Under the pieces are notes generated by a model. The model saw only the letters and a program-made list of their open reading frames with translations, was not told where the DNA came from and made no database searches. Positions 26,159 to 34,530 of a DNA stretch of 64,000 nt are shown here, one piece after another (positions within the stretch are counted from its first letter, which is position 1; each line of letters opens with the position of its first letter). The position numbers and the translations under genes are program-made. Origin of the DNA: Jutongia huaianensis (GTDB lineage: Bacteria > Bacillota > Clostridia > Lachnospirales > Lachnospiraceae); contig NZ_JACRSX010000001.1 of the NCBI RefSeq assembly GCF_014384985.1, positions 62,001 through 126,000 of the forward strand. The letters run 5' to 3'.

Positions 26159-26206
26159 AATACAATTCCCATTGACAAACTACGTCAATGGGAATTGTAT
26201 TTTATA
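26159..26206 (-). terminator. Strong hairpin between purA and greA
   Basis: Perfect 18-bp stem (26159-26176 with 26184-26201), loop AAACTAC, followed on the minus strand by TTTTACC. It probably ends or attenuates purA transcription before greA. Confidence 0.7.
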
Positions 26207-26219
26207 TTCAGATCTTTTA

Positions 26220-27497
26220 TTAGCGATAAATGATCTCGCTTCTCTTTGGTCCGTTAGATACCATTGTGATCGGCACACCGATCTCTTTCTCGATGAATTC
26301 GATATAACGGCGGCAGTTTTCCGGCAGCTTATCATACTCGGTAATGCCTCTGATATCACAGTTCCATCCGGGAAGTGTCTCATAAACAGGCTTTGCCTTT
26401 GCCAGCTTAGCAGTTACAGGGAAGTCTTTTACAACCTCTCCATCGATCTCGTAACCAACGCAGACCGGAATCTCCTTGAGATATCCGAGACAGTCAAGAA
26501 CGGTCAATGCAACCTCGGTTGCTCCCTGAATCTGACAGCCATAACGGGATGCTACCGCATCGAACCATCCCATACGGCGTGGACGTCCGGTTGTTGCACC
26601 GTACTCTCCGCCGTCACCACCACGTTTCCGAAGCTCCTCAGCCTCTGCCTCGTCATGGATCTCACTGACGAACTCACCGGCACCAACTGCACTGGAGTAA
26701 GCCTTTACAACAGTAACAATTCTCTTGATCTCATACGGAGGAATTCCTGCTCCGATGGCACCATAAGCAGCCAGAGTAGAAGAAGAAGTAACCATTGGGT
26801 AAATACCATGATCCGGATCCTTGAGAGAACCAAGCTGACCCTCCAGAAGGATTCCCTTGCCCTCCTTGATTGCCTGACGAAGATAAGCGGATACATCACA
26901 GACATAAGGTGCAACCATATCACGATACTCGTGAAGTGTATTTAAAAGCTCGTCCGGATCTAACTCCGGCTTATTATAAAGATATTTCAGAGTAACATTT
27001 TTCTGCTCGCAGATCCGTGCGATCTTGTCCTTTAAGACGTCATCATCGAACAGCTCGGATACCTGAATACCAATCTTTGCATATTTGTCAGAATAGAATG
27101 GTGCAATACCTGATTTGGTAGATCCGAAGGATTTCTTGCCCAGACGCTCCTCCTCATACTGGTCAAATAAAATATGATACGGCATCAGGATCTGTGCTCT
27201 GTCAGACACAAGGATCTTTGGCTTTGGCACGCCCTGTTCTACCAGAGAATTTACCTCTTTAAACAGGTAAGGAATGTTAAGTGCAACACCGTTTCCGATC
27301 ACGCTTGTGGTATGATTGTAAAACACACCGGATGGAAGAAGATGAAGTGCAAATTTGCCATAGTCATTGATGATGGTATGACCTGCATTGCTTCCTCCCT
27401 GAAAACGTACGATGATATCGGACTTCTCACCTAACATATCGGTGATCTTTCCCTTTCCCTCATCGCCCCAGTTTGCTCCAACGATTGCTGTAACCAT
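26220..27497 (-). CDS. purA: Adenylosuccinate synthetase
   Basis: First committed step from IMP to AMP: IMP + aspartate + GTP to adenylosuccinate. The 425-residue protein starts MVTAIVGANWGDEGKGKITD with the GTP-binding GDEGKGK, followed by QGGSNAGHT (residues 37-45) and the C-terminal 'GWNCDIRGITEYDKLPENCRRYIEFIE' motif. ATG at 27497 was taken in place of 27509 because ATGGGGGC provides a ribosome site. It follows purB by about 130 bases, which contain two inverted repeats (GGATCAG/CTGATCC and CCCCATG/CATGGGG), possibly processing or regulatory hairpins. purB makes the next step. Confidence 0.96.
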   Translation of the reverse strand: MVTAIVGANWGDEGKGKITDMLGEKSDIIVRFQGGSNAGHTIINDYGKFALHLLPSGVFYNHTTSVIGNGVALNIPYLFKEVNSLVEQGVPKPKILVSDRAQILMPYHILFDQYEEERLGKKSFGSTKSGIAPFYSDKYAKIGIQVSELFDDDVLKDKIARICEQKNVTLKYLYNKPELDPDELLNTLHEYRDMVAPYVCDVSAYLRQAIKEGKGILLEGQLGSLKDPDHGIYPMVTSSSTLAAYGAIGAGIPPYEIKRIVTVVKAYSSAVGAGEFVSEIHDEAEAEELRKRGGDGGEYGATTGRPRRMGWFDAVASRYGCQIQGATEVALTVLDCLGYLKEIPVCVGYEIDGEVVKDFPVTAKLAKAKPVYETLPGWNCDIRGITEYDKLPENCRRYIEFIEKEIGVPITMVSNGPKRSEIIYR

Positions 27498-27626
27498 AAT
27501 AGCCCCCATTTCTGCACTGCCCTGACTACATTCCCCATGCCCGGCAGTACTATGATGACATGGGGATGGATCAGCGTTTTCTGTCGTTAATCCGGCATAC
27601 GAAACACTGATCCTGTAAATTGATTC

Positions 27627-29081
27627 CTACACGTTTATTTCTGATTTCATTCCCAGGATCTCCTGATTCTCATCGAGAATCGGCTGGACAGTCTCCTGAA
27701 TAAACTCCTCTACCTGCGAAGCGGAACGTCCTGTATATCTTGATGGCTCCATCAATGCCTGCAGCTCCGGCAGCGTCATCGGGAATTCATCATCTGCAGC
27801 GATCAGCTCCAGAAGATTATTCTCTTTGCCTTCCTGTTTAACATTCTTACCTGCTTCCATAGAAAGCTGACGGATCTTTTCATGAAGCTCCTGTCTGTCT
27901 CCGCCTGCCTTGACCGCATCCATCATGATATTTTCTGTGGCCATAAACGGAAGTTCTGACATCAGACGTTTCTCAATGACCTTATCATAAACCACAAGAC
28001 CGTCTACGACATTGAGCACCAGATCCAGAATACCATCTGTAGCCAGGAAGCCCTCCGGAACACTGATACGCTTATTGGCAGAATCGTCCAGAGTACGCTC
28101 AAACCACTGACACGCCGAGGTAAACATCGTATTAGTTACGTCTGCCATCACATAACGTGCCAAAGAGGCAATACGCTCACTTCTCATTGGATTTCTCTTA
28201 TATGCCATTGCAGAGGAACCGATCTGGTTCTTCTCAAACGGCTCCTCAATCTCCTTCAGATGCTGAAGAAGACGGATATCATTGGAAAACTTATGTGCAC
28301 TTGCAGCGATACCAGCCAAAACATTTACCACTCTGGTATCCAGCTTACGGGAATAGGTCTGTCCGGATACCGGGAAGCACTCCTTAAAGCCCATTTTCTT
28401 GGCAATGATATGATCCAGTTTCTTAACCTTCTCCTCGTCCCCATCGAAAAGCTCCATAAAGCTTGCCTGGGTACCGGTGGTCCCCTTAGATCCTAAAAGT
28501 TTCATATGATCGATCACATGATCCAGATCCTCCAGATCCATCAAAAACTCCTGCAGCCACAGAGTTGCTCTCTTGCCTACAGTAGTCGGCTGGGCCGGCT
28601 GGAAATGAGTAAATGCCAGTGTCGGCTGTGATTTATACTTCATTGCAAATCTGGAAAGCTCATCAATGACATTGATCAGCTTATTGCGGATCAGATGAAG
28701 CGCCTCTGTCATAATGATAACATCTGTATTATCTCCAACATAGCAGGAGGTTGCTCCCAGATGGATGATGCCCTTTGCCTTTGGACACTGAACACCATAC
28801 GCATATACATGAGACATTACATCATGACGTACCTGCTTCTCTCTCTCCTTAGCAACATCATAATTGATATTGTCAGCCTGGGATTTCAGCTCCTCAATCT
28901 GCTCCTTTGTGACAGCAGGATTGCCGTTTTCATCCAGAAGACCAAGTTCATTCTCTGCCTCAGCAAGCGCAATCCATAAACGTCTCCAGGTTTTGAATTT
29001 CTTGTCTGGAGAGAATATGTACTGCATTTCTCTGCTGGCGTATCTCTCAGACAGTGGACTTGTGTATCTGTCGTTGCTCAT
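27627..29081 (-). CDS. purB: Adenylosuccinate lyase
   Basis: Cleaves adenylosuccinate to AMP and SAICAR to AICAR, so it serves two steps of purine synthesis. The 484-residue protein begins [20 protein letters not shown] and has '[18 protein letters not shown]', '[19 protein letters not shown]' and the flexible signature loop '[22 protein letters not shown]' with the catalytic Ser in [10 protein letters not shown]. The start at 29081 was preferred to the upstream ATG at 29111 because GAGGTTAGAT precedes it. It lies between purF and purA. Confidence 0.96.
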   Translation of the reverse strand: MSNDRYTSPLSERYASREMQYIFSPDKKFKTWRRLWIALAEAENELGLLDENGNPAVTKEQIEELKSQADNINYDVAKEREKQVRHDVMSHVYAYGVQCPKAKGIIHLGATSCYVGDNTDVIIMTEALHLIRNKLINVIDELSRFAMKYKSQPTLAFTHFQPAQPTTVGKRATLWLQEFLMDLEDLDHVIDHMKLLGSKGTTGTQASFMELFDGDEEKVKKLDHIIAKKMGFKECFPVSGQTYSRKLDTRVVNVLAGIAASAHKFSNDIRLLQHLKEIEEPFEKNQIGSSAMAYKRNPMRSERIASLARYVMADVTNTMFTSACQWFERTLDDSANKRISVPEGFLATDGILDLVLNVVDGLVVYDKVIEKRLMSELPFMATENIMMDAVKAGGDRQELHEKIRQLSMEAGKNVKQEGKENNLLELIAADDEFPMTLPELQALMEPSRYTGRSASQVEEFIQETVQPILDENQEILGMKSEINV

Positions 29082-29185
29082 ATCTAACCTCATTTCCGTG
29101 CTTTTTCGCACACCTTGTTTTATAATTCAGTATCAGTGTCTCTTGTGCTGACACAAATGACATTGATACCTTTCACACTGGTCTT

Positions 29186-30676
29186 TTATTTATCATAATC
29201 TCCACGGATATCCTCCTGAGGCGGATCCACAGGATAATTTCCGGAAAAACATGCATTGCAGTATCCCTGATCCCCATCGATCAGCTCGCTGAGTCTGTTC
29301 AGATCGAGATATCCCAGAGAATCTGCACCGATCATTTCAGCAATCTGCTCTACTGTATGGCTGAACGCCGGCAACTGATCGCTGGACGGTACATCTGTTC
29401 CAAAGTAACATGGATATTTAAACGGAGGTGAGCTGATGCGTACATGCACTTCGCTTGCCCCTGCATCCTTTAACATCTTCACAATACGGGCACTTGTTGT
29501 TCCACGGACAATGGAATCATCTACCATAACAACCCGCTTACCTCGGACAATCTCCCGAAGCACATTCAGCTTCACCATCACGCTGGACTCTCTGGCTGAC
29601 TGCTTTGGCTTGATAAACGTCCTGCCCACATAGCTGTTTTTGACAAATGCTGTGCCATATGGAATGCCTGACTCCAGTGCAAAGCCCATGGCTGCTGCAT
29701 TTCCGGACTCCGGAACACCTACAACAATATCTGCATCCACCGGATGCGTCTGTGCCAGGATCCTTCCGGCAATGATCCGGGAGCTATGTACACTGATTCC
29801 ATCAATGTAGCTGTCCGGTCTTGCAAAATAAATATACTCAAAAATACATTTTGCGTGGTTTTGGGTCATCAGAGACTTGTCCGATGTTATTCCCTCCGGT
29901 GTAATGGTGACGATCTCTCCCGGCTCTACATCGCGGATAAATTCCGCTCCAACAGTATCTAAAGCACAGGACTCGCTGGAAAGCATATAGGCTCCATCTC
30001 TCTTACCGATACAAAGCGGACGAAATCCAAAGGGATCTCTGGCTCCGATCAGCTTCCGGGGACTTGCCACTACCAGGGAATACGCTCCCTTGATCTTTTT
30101 CATGGCTTCCTTGACTGCTTCCTCAACCTTTCCCACCTTCAGCCTCTCTCTGGCGATCAGATAAGCGATCACCTCAGAGTCAATGGAGGTCTGAAAGATT
30201 GCTCCACTCAGCTCCAGTTCTCTTCGAAGCTCCAGTGCATTGACCAGATTACCGTTATGTGCCAGAGAAAGTGTGCCTTTAATGTAATTGAGTACCAAAG
30301 GCTGTGTATTCTCCGCAATGCTGGCACCTGCCGTGGAATAACGGACATGACCGACTCCGATATCCCCCTTCATCTTGCCGAGGTTTTCCGCATTGAATAC
30401 CTCATTGACAAGTCCCATTCCCTTGACCGAAGAGGAATTGCGTGGAGGACCGTCCGTACGGCTGACTGCAATACCGCAGCTCTCCTGTCCTCGGTGCTGG
30501 AGGGAAAACAGTCCATAATAGATCGTAGATGCTACATCTCTGCCTTCCATATCGTACATTCCAAATACTCCGCACTCTTCTCCTAGCTTTGGTTCTTCCG
30601 CCTGATGAAGCAGGCAGCCGGAACAATGGCATTTTTCACATGATGTCTGTTTGTTACATTTGGTATGCTCACTCAT
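29186..30676 (-). CDS. purF: Amidophosphoribosyltransferase precursor with Cys-rich leader
   Basis: First step of purine synthesis: PRPP + glutamine to phosphoribosylamine. The 496-residue precursor has the catalytic Cys35 in GEECGVFGMY; in the Bacillus-type enzyme the residues before it are removed by self-cleavage. The glutaminase domain shows 'GLFSLQHRGQESCGIAV', and the PRPP loop is 'VVMVDDSIVRGTTSARIV'. C-terminal Cys residues (CIFEYIYFARPDS, YCNACFSGNYP) fit the [4Fe-4S] type. Unusually, the 34-residue propeptide is Cys-rich (C-x5-C-x2-C-x-C-x2-C, residues 7-21). The start at 30676 has GGAG 6 bases upstream. Confidence 0.95.
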   Translation of the reverse strand: MSEHTKCNKQTSCEKCHCSGCLLHQAEEPKLGEECGVFGMYDMEGRDVASTIYYGLFSLQHRGQESCGIAVSRTDGPPRNSSSVKGMGLVNEVFNAENLGKMKGDIGVGHVRYSTAGASIAENTQPLVLNYIKGTLSLAHNGNLVNALELRRELELSGAIFQTSIDSEVIAYLIARERLKVGKVEEAVKEAMKKIKGAYSLVVASPRKLIGARDPFGFRPLCIGKRDGAYMLSSESCALDTVGAEFIRDVEPGEIVTITPEGITSDKSLMTQNHAKCIFEYIYFARPDSYIDGISVHSSRIIAGRILAQTHPVDADIVVGVPESGNAAAMGFALESGIPYGTAFVKNSYVGRTFIKPKQSARESSVMVKLNVLREIVRGKRVVMVDDSIVRGTTSARIVKMLKDAGASEVHVRISSPPFKYPCYFGTDVPSSDQLPAFSHTVEQIAEMIGADSLGYLDLNRLSELIDGDQGYCNACFSGNYPVDPPQEDIRGDYDK

Positions 30677-30729
30677 TTTTGTCTCCATTCTTATGCAATT
30701 GTCCTAATACCCCTATTAACACAAGATAT

Positions 30730-30757
30730 ATTATATCAATTCCACGAAAAATCTCAA
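30730..30757 (-). promoter_or_regulatory. Sigma-A promoter of the purF-purB-purA run
   Basis: Minus-strand TTGAGA (30752-30757), 16 bases, TATAAT (30730-30735), about 50 bases before purF. The leader is too short for a purine riboswitch. Confidence 0.7.
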
Positions 30758-30781
30758 GACTTGTTTGTAACTTTTTGCAGT

Positions 30782-32101
30782 TTAATCCCCCATTTTCTTC
30801 TGTGCTGTATCCTCCAGCGTCATAATCCCTTTCTGAAATTTTAATTTGAGAATCCTCTGTACCGTGTCATTCAATCTTTTTTCTGTGATCTTTCCGGATT
30901 TCACCTTACTCAGGATCGCATCATAAGCCTCCGGCAGATCCTGTGGCATCAATATAATGTCCGCACCGGCATTAAAGGATTTCACAGCCGCCTCCGCAGC
31001 CGAATACTTATCCGTGATACATGCCATATCAAAGGCATCTGTTACGATCAGTCCGCTATAATCCAGCTCTTCTCTGAGAATGGTGGTCATGATCAGTTTA
31101 GAAACACTGGCCGGTTCACTGGTTTCTGTGACTCTGCTGACCGAAATATGGGAAACCATCACAAAATCGGCTCCGGCCTCAATGCCACTCACAAACGGCA
31201 CAAAATCAATCTTTCGCAGCTTCGATATACTGCTGTCAATATCAACACTTCCCTGATGGGTGTCTCCACTGGAGGAACCCTGCCCCGGAAAATGCTTCAG
31301 CGTGGAACAGATATTCTGACTCTCCAGACCTTTTACATATGCGCTCACAAACTCCGCCACCCTCTTTGGATCATCTCCGAAGGACCGGGTGCCGATCTCG
31401 CTGTTCATCTCCGAGGTCTTTACGTCTGCCACTGGAGCAAAATCTACATTAAAGCCAAGCTCTCCGATCTGACTGCCGATCGTAGATGCCATATAATATA
31501 CATAATCTGCATCCTGAGTCTTTCCGATCTCTTCCATGGTCGGAAAAGTATCTGTTTTCATTTTCTTATTATTTCCGATCCGTGCTACATCGCCACCCTC
31601 CTCATCTACGCTGATAAACATTGGCATCGCTGCATTTTTCTGTAATTTACGGATCAGCTTTTTAGTCTGCTTGCGATTCCATATATTTCTGGAAAATAAA
31701 ATAACTCCCCCTACAGGATACTTCTGGAGATTTTCTTTCATAGTCTTGGTGATTTTTTTATGTTCATAATATTCTCCCTTTGTATCATCCATCTGCTCCA
31801 GATTCACTGTAAACAACTGCCCCACCTTTTCCTCGTCCGTCATCAGATCCAGATACTCCAGTGAAGCATATGTGGCATCCTCATCGCTCATCCCGATCAC
31901 ATCCGGTTCCTCGGTACTGGCAGCATCCGTTGACGCCGGCGGCACATATACATTATTTCTGTGAGATTTTTCCGGTAGCTCACAGCCTGTCAGAACAGTT
32001 GACACGATCAAGCTGATGCTAAGACCTGCTGCACATAATTTCTTACCATATTTTATTTTCTGAAGCCAGGTATCTTTTCTTTCGTGTTCCACTCTTATCA
32101 T
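30782..32101 (-). CDS. Glycoside hydrolase family 3 lipoprotein (NagZ-like beta-N-acetylhexosaminidase)
   Basis: A 439-residue exported lipoprotein. Residues 17-40 form a signal with lipobox STVLTGC, then a Ser/Thr/Glu linker, then a GH3 N-terminal barrel with 'YPVGGVILFSRNIWNRKQ', 'MPMFISVDEEGGDVARI' and 'CSTLKHFPGQGSSSGDTHQGSVDI' (the KHFPG-G-D-H segment carries the His-Asp dyad of NagZ-type enzymes) and 'LIVTDAFDMACI' with the nucleophile Asp. NagZ-like enzymes cleave GlcNAc from peptidoglycan fragments. No GH3 C-terminal domain is present. The gene is alone. Confidence 0.88.
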   Translation of the reverse strand: MIRVEHERKDTWLQKIKYGKKLCAAGLSISLIVSTVLTGCELPEKSHRNNVYVPPASTDAASTEEPDVIGMSDEDATYASLEYLDLMTDEEKVGQLFTVNLEQMDDTKGEYYEHKKITKTMKENLQKYPVGGVILFSRNIWNRKQTKKLIRKLQKNAAMPMFISVDEEGGDVARIGNNKKMKTDTFPTMEEIGKTQDADYVYYMASTIGSQIGELGFNVDFAPVADVKTSEMNSEIGTRSFGDDPKRVAEFVSAYVKGLESQNICSTLKHFPGQGSSSGDTHQGSVDIDSSISKLRKIDFVPFVSGIEAGADFVMVSHISVSRVTETSEPASVSKLIMTTILREELDYSGLIVTDAFDMACITDKYSAAEAAVKSFNAGADIILMPQDLPEAYDAILSKVKSGKITEKRLNDTVQRILKLKFQKGIMTLEDTAQKKMGD

Positions 32102-32178
32102 AATCTTTCCATGCCTTTCTTTTGATAATTTTATGTTGTCAGATCAAATATCTTTTGACCTTTTCATTCTTTTTGGAA

Positions 32179-32205
32179 ACTGTCCAAGCTAACCCGCATA
32201 GGTTA
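32179..32205 (+). promoter_or_regulatory. Sigma-K-like promoter of first Cys-rich gene
   Basis: AC (32179-32180), 16 bases, CATAGGTTA (32197-32205). This fits the late mother-cell sigma-K consensus (AC, 16-17, gCATANNNTA) exactly, including the G before CATA. The same arrangement, within a shared GGAAACTGTCCAAGC, precedes the paralogue at 32983. No sigma-A promoter is evident at this position. Confidence 0.65.
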
Positions 32206-32254
32206 AAAATGTATATATATCCTGTCATACAAAATGACAGAACGGAGGTATTCA

Positions 32255-32467
32255 ATGAGTGACTTAGCAGCAACCGATTGTGGATGTGGATGCAGTAATA
32301 ACGGCAATGAAGGAGGATGCAGCTGGATCATTATCCTGCTTCTCCTGTGCTGCTGCGGCAATGGCAACAGCGGTTTTTGCGGTTTCGGAAATGGATGTGG
32401 CGACAGCTGCTGCAGTTCCATTATCTGGATCTTACTTATCCTGTGCTGCTGTGGAAACGGCTTCTAA
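32255..32467 (+). CDS. Cys/Gly-rich small protein, 'high-cysteine HCB protein 13'-like (copy 1)
   Basis: A 70-residue protein with 14 Cys. It starts MSDLAATDCGCGC, has two short hydrophobic stretches (WIIILLLL, residues 24-31; SIIWILLIL, 55-63), each followed by a CCC triplet and GNG, and ends CCCGNGF. I recall similar Lachnospiraceae proteins annotated as 'chorion class high-cysteine HCB protein 13'; none has a proven role that I know. ATG at 32255 has ACGGAGG upstream; the longer frame adds seven residues without support. Its sigma-K-like promoter suggests a spore coat or crust part, cross-linked through cysteines. A stem CTGTCAT/ATGACAG lies in the leader. Confidence 0.8.
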   Translation: MSDLAATDCGCGCSNNGNEGGCSWIIILLLLCCCGNGNSGFCGFGNGCGDSCCSSIIWILLILCCCGNGF

Positions 32468-32523
32468 AAGCACATCATCCATCTGATCCGAACAGATTTA
32501 CCCTGTCCGGATCCCAACTGTGA

Positions 32524-32548
32524 GGCCACCCTGCAGGGTGGCCTTTTG
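32524..32548 (+). terminator. Rho-independent terminator after Cys-rich gene 1
   Basis: Perfect 8-bp stem GGCCACCC / GGGTGGCC (32524-32531, 32536-32543) with TGCA loop, then TTTTG. Confidence 0.85.
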
Positions 32549-32566
32549 CCCTTTCTCATCGCACGA

Positions 32567-32746
32567 TCACCATCGTCCTTTCATAATTCTCTGACGGCAT
32601 GCCTCGCACTCCCGGTCAATCTCATAAATCGTATCCTCCTCGATGACCAGATCATCCTCTTTCCGAACTTTGTTTCCATATTCTGTTTGATGTCCTGATG
32701 GCGTTGATTCTTTTCTTTTTTCTGTTCCATAATAAAAGTATCTCAT
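32567..32746 (-). CDS. Small hypothetical protein (59 residues) between the two Cys-rich genes
   Basis: A short reading frame with a good start: TTGGAGG lies 5 bases before ATG at 32746. It encodes a charged protein beginning MRYFYYGTEKRKESTPSG, with an acidic middle (KEDDLVIEEDTIYEIDR) and a CxxC motif (ECEACRQRIMKGRW) at the end. Not recognised. The CxxC and the Asp-Arg-Glu stretch suggest a small metal-binding or redox-linked protein, but that is a guess. It runs opposite to the two Cys-rich genes; a small hairpin (CCGGG...CCCGG) lies before its ribosome site. Confidence 0.6.
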   Translation of the reverse strand: MRYFYYGTEKRKESTPSGHQTEYGNKVRKEDDLVIEEDTIYEIDRECEACRQRIMKGRW

Positions 32747-32903
32747 ATTGCCTCCAATCTATCCCCGGGAATGATACCCGGCAGATCATTATGTAATGAA
32801 GGCTTCCTATATGATTATAGATACTGCTTCGTCAATGCCTTAAATTTATATTATAATATGCAGGCGGAGCAGTTATGTCTCATATCTCTGAAAAAAACCG
32901 GAA

Positions 32904-32930
32904 ACTGTCCAAGCATAGATACATAGTATG
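32904..32930 (+). promoter_or_regulatory. Sigma-K-like promoter of second Cys-rich gene
   Basis: AC (32904-32905), 16 bases, CATAGTATG (32922-32930): one mismatch from CATANNNTA. The 15 bases GGAAACTGTCCAAGC are identical to those in front of copy 1, and a CTGTCA/TGACAG hairpin follows in both leaders. Confidence 0.55.
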
Positions 32931-32982
32931 AAATTGTAAATATAATTCTCTGTCAATTGATTCTGACAGAATGGAGGTTTTC

Positions 32983-33189
32983 ATGAGCGATTTAACAGCA
33001 ACCGGTTGTGGCGGCGGATGTTCAACAGACAACGGAGGATGCAGCTGGATCATTATCCTTCTTCTCCTCTGCTGCTGTTGTGGAAATGGTAACAACGGCT
33101 TTGGCGGTTTCGGAACCGGAGACGGCTGCGGCTGCAATTCCATTCTCTGGATCCTGATCCTCTGCTGCTGTTGCGGAAACGGATTCTAA
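32983..33189 (+). CDS. Cys/Gly-rich small protein, 'high-cysteine HCB protein 13'-like (copy 2)
   Basis: A 68-residue paralogue of the protein at 32255 with 13 Cys. Same plan: MSDLTATGCGGGC, hydrophobic WIIILLLL followed by CCCC, GNGNNGFGGFG, second hydrophobic stretch ILWILIL followed by CCCC and GNGF at the end. The CC runs have grown from three to four compared with copy 1. ATG at 32983 has ATGGAGG upstream. Promoter, leader hairpin and coding region are all shared with copy 1, so this is a gene duplication including its control region. Confidence 0.8.
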   Translation: MSDLTATGCGGGCSTDNGGCSWIIILLLLCCCCGNGNNGFGGFGTGDGCGCNSILWILILCCCCGNGF

Positions 33190-33212
33190 AAAAAGCGTGT
33201 TTATGAAACAGG

Positions 33213-33257
33213 AATACTTCTAAGACTATAAAACCACAGTCTTGGAAGTATTTTTAT
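33213..33257 (+). terminator. Rho-independent terminator after Cys-rich gene 2
   Basis: 15-bp stem with one mismatch, AATACTTCTAAGACT / AGTCTTGGAAGTATT (33213-33227, 33238-33252), then TTTTAT. Convergent aroC ends just beyond it. Confidence 0.85.
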
Positions 33258-33259
33258 GA

Positions 33260-34363
33260 TTATTTTTTCCAAAACTCCTGAATCCGGTCAAGCCGGGATG
33301 TCATTCCCAACAGAATCATATCCAGCACACAGATTGCTGTCATAGCTTCCACAACCACTACTGCCCTCGGTACAATAATCGGATCATGACGCCCTTTAAT
33401 GGATATCTCGATGTCCTCTCCGTCACGATTGACCGTCTGCTGCTGTCTTGCAATGGACGGTGTGGGTTTGATCGCTGCCCGGAGTATAATATCGCTCCCA
33501 TCACTCATGCCGCCCAAAATACCACCGGCATGATTTGTTGTCTTTGCTATTTTTCCATCCTGTCCTTTGCAAAAGGAATCATTATTATCGGATCCAAAGG
33601 CTCCTGCCACTGCAAAACCATCACCGATCTCCACTCCCTTCACAGCCCCAATTGACATGACTGCCTTTGCCAGATTTGCATCCAGCTTATCGAAAACCGG
33701 CTCTCCGATACCGGCAGGCATTCCTTTTACGATACATTCAATCACTCCTCCTGCGGAATCCTGCTCCTGCATCTTCCGCTCCAGAAAAAGCTCCGCTTTT
33801 TCTGATGCCTCCGGATCCGGCATATAAAGAGGACTTTTCATGATATTTTCCGGAGTTGCCTTGTCCATATCAGCCGTCACATCGCCGATACTTTTCGTAT
33901 ATGCCTGTACCTGTATCCCAAGGCTCTTTAACAGCTCCTCTGCAATTGCTCCCGCGGCAACTCTGCCAATGGTTTCCCGGCCGGAGGAACGTCCGCCTCC
34001 CCGGTAATCCCGGAAACCATACTTCTGATCGAAAGTATAATCCGCATGACCCGGACGGTAATAACCGGCAATCTCGGAATAATCCTTTGAACGCTGCGTC
34101 TTATTATATACCACCAGAGAAATCGGTGTTCCTGTGGTCTTTCCCTCAAAAACACCGGACTGGATCTCCACCAGATCCTCCTCCTTACGTGGAGTGGAAT
34201 ATCTCGTCTGTCCCGGCTTTCTGCGGTTCAGATACTGCTGTATCTTCTGCTCATCCAGCTCCAGCCCTGCCGGACAGCCATCCACTATCACACCAACACC
34301 TTTTCCATGGGACTCTCCCCATGTGGTTACTCTAAATATTGTTCCAAATGTAGATCCTGCCAT
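33260..34363 (-). CDS. aroC: Chorismate synthase
   Basis: Last step of the shikimate pathway: EPSP to chorismate, needing reduced FMN. The 367-residue protein begins MAGSTFGTIFRVTTWGESHG (the family signature GESHG), followed by 'PGQTRYSTPRKEED', 'PGHADYTFDQKYGFRDYRGGGRSSGRET' and the C-terminal 'GRHDPIIVPRAVVVVEAMTA'. ATG at 34363 fits the family start; the longer ORF to 34441 adds 26 polar residues with no counterpart. It stands alone here, not with other aro genes. Confidence 0.96.
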   Translation of the reverse strand: MAGSTFGTIFRVTTWGESHGKGVGVIVDGCPAGLELDEQKIQQYLNRRKPGQTRYSTPRKEEDLVEIQSGVFEGKTTGTPISLVVYNKTQRSKDYSEIAGYYRPGHADYTFDQKYGFRDYRGGGRSSGRETIGRVAAGAIAEELLKSLGIQVQAYTKSIGDVTADMDKATPENIMKSPLYMPDPEASEKAELFLERKMQEQDSAGGVIECIVKGMPAGIGEPVFDKLDANLAKAVMSIGAVKGVEIGDGFAVAGAFGSDNNDSFCKGQDGKIAKTTNHAGGILGGMSDGSDIILRAAIKPTPSIARQQQTVNRDGEDIEISIKGRHDPIIVPRAVVVVEAMTAICVLDMILLGMTSRLDRIQEFWKK

Positions 34364-34455
34364 TATAATACCGTACCTTTCATTTCTATGATTATATTCC
34401 GCCGGCTGCCCTGCATCCTGTATAATAATCTGTTTTGCCATACGGAACAGATAAA

Positions 34456-34497
34456 CGCAGCAGAAACTCTACATAAGCAGATTCCTGCTGCGCTGTT
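34456..34497 (-). terminator. Probable terminator of the chemoreceptor gene
   Basis: Perfect 8-bp stem CGCAGCAG / CTGCTGCG (34456-34463, 34485-34492), 21-base loop, followed on the minus strand by TTTATCTGTT. Lies between the chemoreceptor stop and aroC. Confidence 0.5.
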
Positions 34498-34530
34498 TAC
34501 TAATTGGTTTCCTTCTGGAAACATTTACTG

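Noticed and set aside
29112..29185. purF-purB gap as a purine riboswitch or T-box
   Set aside because: The gap is 74 bases before the ORF with only a hairpin (GTATCA/TGATAC); too short for either, and the purF leader also lacks one.
32747..32880. Sigma-A promoter for the 59-residue gene
   Set aside because: A TTGACG and a TATAAT are present but with 11-base spacing, too close to act as a pair.
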